From positions 6,107,501 through 6,171,500 of the forward strand of contig NZ_CP041405.1 of the NCBI RefSeq assembly GCF_007066085.1: a stretch of DNA of 64,000 bases, in the 5' to 3' direction. Below the pieces are notes generated by a model. It was given only the letters and a program-made list of their open reading frames with translations, was not told where the DNA came from and made no database searches. Below, in pieces: positions 10,682 through 21,400 of the stretch. The stretch is from Paenibacillus thiaminolyticus. Lineage in GTDB: Bacteria > Bacillota > Bacilli > Paenibacillales > Paenibacillaceae. A program made the translations under genes and the position numbers. Within the stretch, counting starts at the first letter, position 1; every line of letters starts with the position of its first letter.

Positions 10682-13600
10682 GAGCCAACACACCCAAGCG
10701 GCGACCGGACTCGAAATTGCCGTTATCGGAATGGCCGGACGATTTCCCGGAGCGCGGAATATAGAGGAATACTGGGATAATTTGAAAAGCGGAAAAGAGT
10801 CGGTCCACTTCTTTTCCGATGAAGAGCTTGAGGCGGCCGGGGTTGATTCCGAGCTGATCCGCAACCCGCGATATGTGAAAGCGAAGGCGGTTGTGCCTGA
10901 TGCGGAATGGTTCGATTCCGATTTTTTCGACTATTCGCCGCGCGAGGCGGAGGTCATCGATCCGCAGCTTCGCATTTTCCATGAATGCGCTTGGGAGGCG
11001 CTGGAGCATGCAGGCTACGATTCCGAGCAGACGAATGGCGCCATCGGGCTGTTCGCGGGCGCTTCGGCCAGCATTTACTGGCAGCTGGTGGCCATGCTGT
11101 CGCGGAGCGAGAGCACGGCCGAGCAATTCGCGGCGCTGGCTTTATCGGACAAAGACTTTTTGAGCACGCGAATTTCTCACAAGCTGAATTTGAAAGGTCC
11201 GAGCGTGAACGTCGACTCCGCCTGCTCCACTTCGCTGCTGGCGATCCATATGGCCTGCCGGGCGCTGCTGACGGGCGAGTGCAGAATGGCGTTGGCCGGA
11301 GGAGTGACCGTGACGGTTCCCCGTACGGAAGGCTATCTCTATGAAGAAGGGATGGTCAGCTCGCCGGACGGGCATTGCCGGGCTTTTGACGCGAAGGCAA
11401 AGGGGACTGTCGGCGGAGAAGGCGCGGGAATCGTCGTGCTTAAGCCGTTGAAGCAGGCCCTGGCTGACGGCGACTGCATCTACGCGGTCATCAAGGGCTC
11501 GGCGTCCAACAATGACGGCACGCGCAAGGTGGGATTCTCCGCTCCCAGCATCGAGGGCCAGGCGGAGGTCATTCGGGCGGCGCAGCGCATGGGCCGGATT
11601 GCGCCGGAGAGCATCAGCTATGTCGAAGCTCACGGCACAGGCACCGCGCTCGGCGATCCGGTCGAGATCGAGGCGTTGAAGCTGGCTTTTCAGACGAAGA
11701 ACACAGGGTTTTGCCGCATTGGGTCCGTCAAGACGAACATCGGCCATCTGAATAGCGCCGCCGGTGTCGCAGCGTTCATCAAGACCGTGCTGTCCCTGCA
11801 TCACAAGCAGTTACCGCCGAGCCTGCATTTCGATGCGCCCAATCCCAAAATCGATTTTGCGAACAGCCCGTTCGTCGTCAATACGGAGCTGATCCCATGG
11901 ACGAATGAGCACTATCCGCTGCGGGCCGGCGTCAGCTCATTCGGCATCGGCGGAACCAATATTCATGTCGTGCTTGAGGAAGCCCCGCCGCAGCCGGACG
12001 GAGACGAGGGGAGAGCGGCGAAGCTCGTGCTGTTGTCCGCCAAGACGGAATCCGGACTGGAGCAAGCCACGGCCCGCCTGTGCGCGTATATGCGGGAGCA
12101 TCCAAGCATCCCGCTGTCCGATGTGGCCTACACGCTGCAGATCGGCCGCCGGGCGTTCCGGCATCGGCGCATGTTCGTCTGCTCCTCTGCGGAGGAAGCG
12201 CGGGAATTGCTGGAGACCTTGCCCCCCGAGCGGGTTCACAGCCGGAGCTGCGACAACGGCCAGGCCCGGCTGGTGTTCATGTTTCCCGGTCAAGGCGCGC
12301 AGTATGTCAACATGGGGCTGGACCTCTATCACCGGGAGCCGGACTTCCGCGAGGCGGTGGACAGATGCTGCGACATCGTTCGTCCGCTGCTGGACGTGAA
12401 TCTGAAGGAATTGCTATATCCGGCCGGGAATGACGCGGCCGCCGATTGCGCTGAGCGCCTGAAGCAGACCGACGTGACCCAGCCGGTCATATTCATATTC
12501 TCCTATGCGTTGGCGCAGCTGCTGATGAAATGGGGCTTGAAGCCGAGCGCGTTGATCGGCCATAGCGCAGGCGAATACGCGGCCGCGTGCCTGGCGGGAG
12601 TGATGACGCTGGAAGAAGCGCTGGAGCTGATTACGCTGCGGGGGAGATTGATGCACGGCATGCCGCCGGGAGCGATGCTCAGCGTGCCGCTGCCGGAGCA
12701 AGAGCTGAAGCCGCTTCTCGCTGAGGGCGTCTCGGTCGCGGCAGTGAACGGGGCGTCGCTGTGCGTCGCATCGGGAACGCATGACGGCATCGACAGGCTG
12801 GAACGGCAGCTTGCCGAAGCGGGTCATGCCTGCTCGAGGCTGCATACCTCCCATGCTTTTCATTCGGCGATGATGGAGCCGATCATGGAGCCGTTCCGCC
12901 GGAAGGTCAGCGGAATGACGCTCCGTGCGCCGGCCATTCCTTTTATTTCAAATGTAAGCGGAACCTGGATCACGGCGGAGGAAGCCGTCGAGCCTGAGTA
13001 TTGGGTCCGGCATTTGCGGGGTACCGTCCGTTTTGCGGACGGTCTCCGCGAACTGCTGCGGGACGGCAAGGCCGTGTTCGTGGAAGTAGGGCCGGGCAAT
13101 GCGTTAAGCGCATTTGTGCGCCGGCATCCCGACAAGACCGCGCGCCACGCGGCCGTCAATCTCGTCCGGCATCCGAAGGAGCAAGCCCGCGACGACGACT
13201 ACTTGCTGCAGCAGTTGGGACGGCTGTGGCTGGAAGGAGCCCGGCCGGATTGGAAAGCGTTCCATGCGGGCGAGCGCCGCAAGCGGACGGCATTGCCGGC
13301 CTATCCGTTCGAACGCCGCCGTTATTGGATCGATCCGCCGTTCGAGATCGATGTACTGAAGCAGGGGCTGGCGCGCAAGCCGGCATCAGAATCGCGCCCG
13401 CAAGACAGCGCCGGGTTCCCCAAAAAGAACACGGTCGGCGAGTGGCTGTACGCCCCGGTATGGGAACGCTCCTTTTTGCAGGAGGAGACGGGCTCTGAGC
13501 GTTCTGGAAGCCTCTGGGTCGTCTTCTCGCCAGAGGACGGGGTGATCCCGCGGCTGGTAGCCTGCATGCGGGAGGCTGGCCGCGATGTCGTCGCCGTGCA

Positions 13601-15401
13601 TCCTTCTGATTCATTCTCGCAATTGAACGACAGGGCATACCGGATTGATCCAGGGAAACCGGAGCATTATGAGCGGCTGCTGCGGACGCTGACGGAAGCC
13701 GGGGCGCAGCCTGACCGAATCGTTCACGCGTGGCTGGCCGCGGAAACCGGGGAAGTTGCGGGAACCATAGAAGTCGCGGAAACCAGGGAATCTGCGGAAT
13801 TCGGGAAAGCGGATACGCGAATCCCTTCCGCCGGAGAGAGGGTGTTGGACAGAGGCTATTACAGCCTTCTCGCACTGGCGCGGGCCATCGGATCTTGCGG
13901 ACTTGACCAGGACCTGCACCTTGCGATCGTGACCTCCAATATGCAGGAGGTGACAGGCGACGAGCGGCTGCAGCCGGAGCAAGCGGCGGCGATTGGCGCT
14001 TGCCTGGTTATTCCGCAGGAGTACGGGAACGTGCGCTGCCGCAGCATCGATATTACGGATTCGCTCAGGCAGAGCGATCCGGAGCGGCAGCAAGCTCTGG
14101 CCGAACGCTTGCAGGCGGAGATAGCCGCCCCTTCCGAGGACCTATTCGTCGCTTACCGCGGGGCCTATCGCTGGGTGCAAAAATATGCTAGGCTGCCGGC
14201 GCCCGCAGCCGACACCGGCCTGCGGAAGCACGGGGTGTACTTGATAACGGGAGGGCTTGGCGGCATTGGCTTGACGTTGGCGGAGCATTTGGCCAAGACG
14301 GTGCAGGCGAAGCTGATTCTGGTGGGCCGCTCGGGACTGGAAGGCGAAGAGGCGGCGGATAAGCGCAAAAAAATAGATGAATTCGAAGGTTACGGATCCG
14401 AGGTGCTTATCTGCCAGGCGGATGTGTGCGACGAGGCGCGGATGGAGCAGGTTGCAGCCGAGGCCGTGGCCCGCTTCGGCGCGATTCATGGCGTGATCCA
14501 CGCGGCGGGGGTATCCGACGGGGCGCTGATTCAACGGCGCACGCGGGAGATGGATGAGCGCGCGCTGGCGGCCAAGGTGAACGGCACGCGGGTGCTCGGC
14601 CGGGTGCTGGCCGGCATGCGGCTTGATTTCCTTGTGTTGTGCTCTTCTCTGACCACTGCGTTGGGCGGCGTCGGCCAAGCGGGCTATTGCGCGGCCAATG
14701 CGTATCTCGACGCTTACGCTTGCAGCAAGCGGGCGCAGGGCGACACGCATGTCGTCGCCATTGCTTGGGACGGATGGCAGACCGTCGGCATGGCCGCGGC
14801 AGCCGAGCAAGAGATCGCGGCGCTTACGGCGCATGCGGGCGTGCGGGCCCAGGGGCCGGACAAGCTGACGCGGCTGCTGCCGGAAGAAGGAGTGGCGGTC
14901 TTCCGGCAAGCGTTGGCAAGCCGCCGGCCGCAAGTACTGGTATCGACGACGGATTTGCCGCTGCGGGTGCACACCGCGCGCACATCGTCATTGCGCTCCT
15001 TGATGGACAAGGAACGGGACGGAACCGGCCCGCAAGCGGCCCGTCCCGATGTCAGCACGGCGCATGCTCCGCCGGAGGACGAGCTGGAACAGACGATGGC
15101 GGATCTGTGGCGGGATTATCTTGGCATCGATCAAGTCGGTCTGCACGACAACTTTTTTGAGCTCGGCGCTACATCCCTCGATATCATTCAAATGAATACG
15201 AAGCTGCAGCGCGCGCTGGGGCGGGAAGTGGCGGTCGTTGATATGTTCAGCCATCCGACGATTCATTCGCTGGCAGAATCGCTGCGGCGGGCGGCGCACA
15301 AGGAGACCGTGCCGCCGGATGCAACGGCGGATCGCTCCGAACGGATAGATGACGGAAAAAATCGGTTGAAGCAGCGGCTTCAAAAGCGGGAGAGAACGTG
15401 A
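10674..15401 (+). CDS. Type I PKS module KS-AT-KR-ACP
   Basis: One complete reducing module, about 1575 residues. KS has the active-site Cys in SACSTSL (near 184) and the HGTGT and NIGH histidines. AT has GHSAGE (near 630) and the HAFH motif typical of malonyl-CoA selection. KR has TGGLGGIG (near 1192) and an AGYCAAN active-site tyrosine. ACP has GATSLD (near 1500). There is no DH or ER. Acting directly after the leucine module, it would make a beta-hydroxy-gamma-amino acid of statine type. The start is the ATG at 10674 with GGAGGGGG upstream, overlapping the previous stop by 8 bases. The charged C-terminal tail (RLKQRLQKRE) looks like a docking helix. Confidence 0.94.
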   Translation: MTKSQHTQAATGLEIAVIGMAGRFPGARNIEEYWDNLKSGKESVHFFSDEELEAAGVDSELIRNPRYVKAKAVVPDAEWFDSDFFDYSPREAEVIDPQLRIFHECAWEALEHAGYDSEQTNGAIGLFAGASASIYWQLVAMLSRSESTAEQFAALALSDKDFLSTRISHKLNLKGPSVNVDSACSTSLLAIHMACRALLTGECRMALAGGVTVTVPRTEGYLYEEGMVSSPDGHCRAFDAKAKGTVGGEGAGIVVLKPLKQALADGDCIYAVIKGSASNNDGTRKVGFSAPSIEGQAEVIRAAQRMGRIAPESISYVEAHGTGTALGDPVEIEALKLAFQTKNTGFCRIGSVKTNIGHLNSAAGVAAFIKTVLSLHHKQLPPSLHFDAPNPKIDFANSPFVVNTELIPWTNEHYPLRAGVSSFGIGGTNIHVVLEEAPPQPDGDEGRAAKLVLLSAKTESGLEQATARLCAYMREHPSIPLSDVAYTLQIGRRAFRHRRMFVCSSAEEARELLETLPPERVHSRSCDNGQARLVFMFPGQGAQYVNMGLDLYHREPDFREAVDRCCDIVRPLLDVNLKELLYPAGNDAAADCAERLKQTDVTQPVIFIFSYALAQLLMKWGLKPSALIGHSAGEYAAACLAGVMTLEEALELITLRGRLMHGMPPGAMLSVPLPEQELKPLLAEGVSVAAVNGASLCVASGTHDGIDRLERQLAEAGHACSRLHTSHAFHSAMMEPIMEPFRRKVSGMTLRAPAIPFISNVSGTWITAEEAVEPEYWVRHLRGTVRFADGLRELLRDGKAVFVEVGPGNALSAFVRRHPDKTARHAAVNLVRHPKEQARDDDYLLQQLGRLWLEGARPDWKAFHAGERRKRTALPAYPFERRRYWIDPPFEIDVLKQGLARKPASESRPQDSAGFPKKNTVGEWLYAPVWERSFLQEETGSERSGSLWVVFSPEDGVIPRLVACMREAGRDVVAVHPSDSFSQLNDRAYRIDPGKPEHYERLLRTLTEAGAQPDRIVHAWLAAETGEVAGTIEVAETRESAEFGKADTRIPSAGERVLDRGYYSLLALARAIGSCGLDQDLHLAIVTSNMQEVTGDERLQPEQAAAIGACLVIPQEYGNVRCRSIDITDSLRQSDPERQQALAERLQAEIAAPSEDLFVAYRGAYRWVQKYARLPAPAADTGLRKHGVYLITGGLGGIGLTLAEHLAKTVQAKLILVGRSGLEGEEAADKRKKIDEFEGYGSEVLICQADVCDEARMEQVAAEAVARFGAIHGVIHAAGVSDGALIQRRTREMDERALAAKVNGTRVLGRVLAGMRLDFLVLCSSLTTALGGVGQAGYCAANAYLDAYACSKRAQGDTHVVAIAWDGWQTVGMAAAAEQEIAALTAHAGVRAQGPDKLTRLLPEEGVAVFRQALASRRPQVLVSTTDLPLRVHTARTSSLRSLMDKERDGTGPQAARPDVSTAHAPPEDELEQTMADLWRDYLGIDQVGLHDNFFELGATSLDIIQMNTKLQRALGREVAVVDMFSHPTIHSLAESLRRAAHKETVPPDATADRSERIDDGKNRLKQRLQKRERT

Positions 15402-15414
15402 AAGGGGCGGTAAG

Positions 15415-18400
15415 ATGAGTGCTGCGAACGGAAATTACGAAGGAACCGGCCTGGAAATTGCCGTGATCGGCATGGCGGGACGATTCCCCGGAGCCAAGAA
15501 CCTGGCCGAATTTTGGGCCAACTTGCGCGACGGCGTGGAATCGGTCACTTTCTTTACGGATGAAGAGCTAAGAGATGCGGGGATCGGGCCCGAGCTGCTC
15601 GAACATCCCCAGTACGTAAAGGCAAAGGCGATGCTGGAAGACGTGGAATCATTCGATGCGCCGTTTTTTAACTATACGCCGCGGGAAGCGGAGCTGGTTG
15701 ATCCACAGTTCCGGCTCTTCCATGAATGCTCGTGGGAGGCGCTGGAGGACGCGGGGCACACGCCCGACACGGACGGAAAATTAATCGGCGTCTATGCGGG
15801 GGCCTCGCCCAATACCTATTGGGTCGCCAACCAGATTATGAGCGCACCCCATGCCAGCGATCATTTTCAAATCTTGCAATTGAACAATCCGTCGTTCACG
15901 ACACGGATTTCCTATAAGTTGAATTTGAAAGGCCCGAGCGTGAGCGTGCAGACGGCCTGCTCCACCTCGCTCGTGTCGATTCACCTCGCATGTCAGGGAT
16001 TGCTGGGGGGCGAATGCGATCTTGCTCTGGCCGGAGGCGTGTCGATCAATTTGCCGCGCATCACCGGATATCTGTATCAGGAAGGCATGATCCAGTCGCC
16101 GGACGGTCATTGCCGGCCCTTTGACGAAGGAGCCAACGGCACCTTGTTCGGAGACGGCATCGGGATCGTCGTGCTGAAGCGGCTGGCTGACGCCCTGGCC
16201 GACGGCGACACGATCCATGCCATCATCAAAGGCTCGGCGATCAACAATGACGGCAGCCGGAAGGTCGGCTACACGGCGCCAAGCACGAACGGCCAAGTCG
16301 AGGTAATCCGGGCCGCCCATCATATGGCCGAGGTGCATCCGGAGAGCATCGGCTATATCGAGGCGCACGGCACGGGGACGGCACTCGGCGATCCGATCGA
16401 GGTGGAGGCGCTGCAGCTTGCCTTCGCCACGGAGAAAACCGGCTTTTGCCAAATCGGATCGCTCAAATCCAATATCGGTCATCTCGATGCCGCCGCTGGG
16501 GTCGCCGGCTTCATCAAAGCCGTGCTGGCGCTCAAGCACAAGCAGATCCCGCCGAGCCTTCACGTTAAGAATCCGAATCCGAAAATCGACTTTGCCCGTT
16601 CGCCCTTCACCGTCAACACAAAGCTGACCCGCTGGAACAGAGCGGGCGGTCCGCTGCGGGCCGGAGTAAGCTCCTTCGGCATCGGGGGCACGAATGCGCA
16701 CATCATCTTGGAGGAAGCGCCGCCAGCAGCTGCGGGATCCGAGGGACGGGACATGAAGCTGCTCGTGCTCTCTGCCGAGACGGAGGACGGCTTGGAACGC
16801 GCGACCCGCAACCTGGGCGAGTTCCTGCGCGACCACCCTGAGACATCATTGGCGGATGCGGCGTACACGCTGCACACGGGGCGCAAACGGTTCCGGTTCC
16901 GCCGCGCGCTGGTCTGCTCCGATGTCCGGGAAGCGATCGCATGTCTGGACGATCCCGCGAACGGCAAAGTACATACGGGCGAATCGGAGCTCGATCAGGC
17001 CCGCGTCATCTTCCTCTTTCCCGGGCAAGGCTCGCAGTATGTGAACATGGGGCTGGATTTGTACCGGAAGGAGCCGCTGTTCCGCGCGGAAATGGACCGC
17101 TGCTGCGAGATCATCGCCGCGGCGGGCGGTCCCGATCCAAGGGAACTGCTGTATTTGGAGGAAGGCCGTGCGGCAAGCCTGTCTGCGGCGGATCGCATCA
17201 ACCGGACGGAAGCGGCGCAGCCGGCCTTGTTCGCTTTCGAATATGCGCTGGCCAAGCTGCTGATGTCGTGGGGTATCCAGCCGCACGCGATGATGGGCCA
17301 CAGCATCGGCGAATATACGGCGGCGTGCCTGTCCGGGGTGCTATCGCTTCAGGATGCGCTGGAGTTGGTCACGCTGCGCGGGAAGCTGATGCAGAGCCTG
17401 CCGGCCGGCGAGATGCTGAGCGTCTCGCTCTCCGAGGAGAGCTTGAGCGCGCTCCTTCCGCCGGAATTGGCGCTGGCGGCTGTTAACGGGCCGGAGCAAT
17501 GCGTCGTATCGGGTCCGCCCGCGGCGATCGCTTCGTTCGCGGCGGCGCTGTCCGAGAGGCAAGTGGCGCACCGGAAGCTTCATACTTCGCATGCGTTCCA
17601 TTCGGCGATGATGGAGCCGATATTGGCGCCGTATGCGGACAAGGTGAAGCAGATCGCGCTGTCCGCGCCAACCATCCCGTACATATCCAATGTGACGGGA
17701 AGCTGGATGACGGCGGAGGACGCCGCCGATCCGGGTTACTGGACCCGGCACGCGCGGGGGACGGTCCGGTTCGCCGACGGAGCGGCGAAGCTGCTCCAGG
17801 AGAAGCAGGCCGTATTTGTCGAAGTCGGACCCGGCAATGCGCTCAGCAGCTTCGTCCGCAAAATGCAGGCACAGGCCAAAGCGGGCGGGGGGCATGAGGC
17901 GCATCATCTTATCCGTCATCCGCAGGAGCAAGCCGCGGATGATGCCTACTTGCTGGAGAAGATAGGCAAATTGTGGATTGCGGGCGTGCGGATCGATTGG
18001 ACGGAGTACTATGCTTCGGAACGGCGCCGCCGGATAGCCTTGCCGACCTATCCGTTCGAACGCCGGCGCTATTCCGTGGACGGGATGAGACTGGCCGCGG
18101 GCGGCCTGCGGCGGGCAGCCGCTGTGCGGGAAGGAGTCATTCCGGAAGACTCCATACGGGAAGGAGCGCTGCCGGGAGCGGGAAGCGGGCGCGAAGCTGC
18201 CGCGCGGGGCGGCGCAACGGCCCGCCCGGTGTCGGCATCGTCCATCGAGCACATGATAGCGGATACGGTGCAGCGCCATTTCGGCTTTTCGGACCTCGGC
18301 ATGAACGATAACTTTTTTGATATCGGAGCGAGCTCGCTCGATATTTCCCAGTTGGCCGACAAGCTGGCAGGGACGCTCGGCAAGGACATTCCCGTGGTCG

Positions 18401-21400
18401 CGCTGTATTCGTATCCGACCGTCCGCACGCTGGCGGCGTTCCTGCGGGATGATGGGCTGCACACGCCGACAGAGGAGGCGGAGGCGCAGAATGAAGAGCG
18501 CCGCCGCGCTATAGAAGAGGGACTGGCGCGGACCGAGCGGATGAGGTCGGCTTCGCTTCAGGAACGAATGCCGGTGGAGCAGGGCGAACGGCGGGAGAGC
18601 GGATCCTCCGCCTCCGGGGAGAGCGGGCTCGACATTGCCGTCATCGGCATGGCCGCCCGCTTCCCGGGCGCGGATAATCTCGATGAGTTCTGGCGCAATC
18701 TGCGCGACGGGGTCGAGTCGATTACGTTCTTCACCGGCGAGGAGCTGCTGCAGGAGGGCGTCGATCCGGCGCTCGTCTCCCACCCGTCTTATGTGAAAGC
18801 TAAGGGCATCCTGAATGGAATCGACCAATTCGATGCCGCCTTTTTCGGTTACTCGCCGCGGGAAGCCGAGCTGATGGACCCGCAGCTGCGGCTGTTCCAC
18901 GAATGCGCGTGGGAAGCGCTGGAATCGGCCGGGTACAACCCGGACGCCTATCCGGGACTTATCGGCGTCTATGCGGGCGCGACCCCGAACTTAGAATGGG
19001 TCTCCCGCTTCGCCGGGGGCTTGGGCGGTACGGAGCGATTCAGCGCCATGCTGCTCAATGACCGGGAATTTTTCAGCACGCAGCTATCCTATAAGCTGAA
19101 TCTCCGCGGACCGAGCATCTCTATGCAGACCGCCTGCTCGACTTCGCTGGTCAACATCGCGCTGGCCGCCCAGGGGCTATTGGCGGGGTCGTGCGATATC
19201 GCCTTGGCAGGCGGGGCCACCGTCAGCGTGCCTCACAAGCAAGGCTATCTGTACGAAGACGGCATGATTCTGTCGCCGGACGGGCACTGCCGCGCCTTCG
19301 ACGAGCAGGCAGCGGGAACCGTCTTCGGAGACGGCGTCGGCGTCGTCATCCTGAAGCGGCTGCGCGACGCCATCGCGGACGGGGATATCATCCATGCCGT
19401 CATCAAGGGCTTCGGCCTGAACAATGACGGCATGCGCAAGGTGGGCTTCACCGCCCCGAGCACGAAGGGACAGGCCGAGGTTATCCGTGCGGCCCATCTG
19501 ATGGCCGGAGTGGAGCCGGAGAGCATCACTTATGTCGAGGCTCACGGAACGGGCACGAATATGGGGGACCCGATCGAGATCGAGGCGTTGAAGGAGGCGT
19601 TCCATACCGAAGAAACGGGCTTTTGCCGCATCGGATCGGTCAAGTCCAACGTCGGGCATCTTAACAGCGCGGCCGGAGCGGCGGGCTTCATCAAGACGGT
19701 GCTGGCGATGAAGGCGAGGCAGATTCCGCCGACCCTGCATTTTGAACAGGAAAATCCAAAGATTGACTTCGCCAACAGCCCGTTTGTCGTCAACACCGCC
19801 CTGACGCCTTGGGAGAGCGGCCGCTATCCGCTGCGCTCCGGGGTCAGCTCGTTCGGAATCGGGGGCACCAATGCGCACGTCGTCCTGGAGGAGGCCCCGG
19901 TCTTGGAGCCATCGAGCGAAGGGCGAGCCGATAAATTGCTGCTGGTGTCGGCAAGAACGGCGACGGCTCTGAAGGAGGCGACAACGCGCTTGGCCAAGTT
20001 CCTGACGGAACGCCCGGATATCAATCTGTCGGATACGGCGTATACGCTGCAAGCAGGGCGGAAGGCTTTCGAATGGAGAGCCGCGTTCGTCTGCGGGACG
20101 GCGCAGGAAGCGGCCGCTATTCTGGCATCGCCCGAGCCTGACCGGATAGCGATGGCCGAGACGGGAACGCAAGCCCGCTCCGTCGTGCTCCTGTTCCCGG
20201 GGCAAGGCTCCCAATACGTCAACATGGGCCGCGGGCTGTACCGTGACGAGCCTGACTTCCGCGAGGAGATCGACCGCTGCCTCGCGCTCATTCAACCGCA
20301 TCTGGCGCTAGACTTGAAGGCCGTGCTGTATCCGGACGAGGCAGGCCGCGGCACGCGGGAGGACGAGCTTATGCTGCGGACGGACATCGCGCAGCCGCTG
20401 CTGTTCATGGTCGAATATGCGCTTGCCAAGCTGCTGATGCGATGGGGCGTTCGCCCGGAGGCGATGATGGGACACAGCATCGGCGAGTATGTCGCCGCTT
20501 GCCTCGCGGGCGTGTTCACGCTGGAAGAAGCGCTGCAGCTTGTCGCGCTTCGCGGCCGGCTCATGCAGGGGATGCCTGCCGGAGCGATGCTCAGCGTAGC
20601 GCTGCCCGAGGCTGAATTGCGCGGCATGCTGCCGGACCGGCTTGCGCTGGCTGCCGTCAACAGCACGTCCTTATGCGTCGTCGCCGGGGAGTCGGACGAG
20701 ATAGACGAATTTGCCCGGCTGCTGGAAGGCAAAGGCTGCGCATGCCGGCGTCTCCATACCTCCCATGCGTTCCATTCGCATATGATGGATCCGATTTTGC
20801 CGGAATTTGCAGACCGAGTGCGCTCGATCCGGCTGAAGGAACCGGAGATTCCTTTTATATCCAATGTGTCCGGCACGTGGATCACGCCGGAAGAAGCTAC
20901 GGATCCCGAATACTGGGTCGGGCATTTGCGGTCGGCCGTGCGCTTCGCGGACGGGCTGGACGAACTGTTGAGCAATCCGCGCGCCGTATTCATCGAGGCG
21001 GGCCCGGGCAATGCGCTCAGCACGTTCGTACGCAAGCATCTCGCGGCTTCGCGGGAACGGGTCGCCGTCAATCTGCTGCGGCACCCTCAGGAAGGCGATT
21101 CGGATTCTGCTTACTTGCTTCACAAAGTCGGCCGCCTTTGGCTGGCCGGCATCGATATCGATTGGGCGGGCTTCTATGCGCATGAACGGCGGAGGCGCGT
21201 CGAGCTGCCGACCTATCCGATGGAGCGGCAGCGCTATTGGCTGGATGAGGCGCAGCAGCCGCTGGCAGCGGGGCGTCCAACCGGGCCGCGGAGCGGGGGC
21301 AAAAACCCGAACATGGCCGACTGGTTCTACTACCCTTCGTGGGAACGGACCGTGCTGCAGGAAGGATCGGACAAGCCGGACGAGGACGGGAAGCATGAAT

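Noticed and set aside
17341..18900. 519-codon minus-strand open frame, and a similar one at 26196-27869
   Set aside because: Both are antisense to well-defined KS, AT or C domains; no recognisable protein family.
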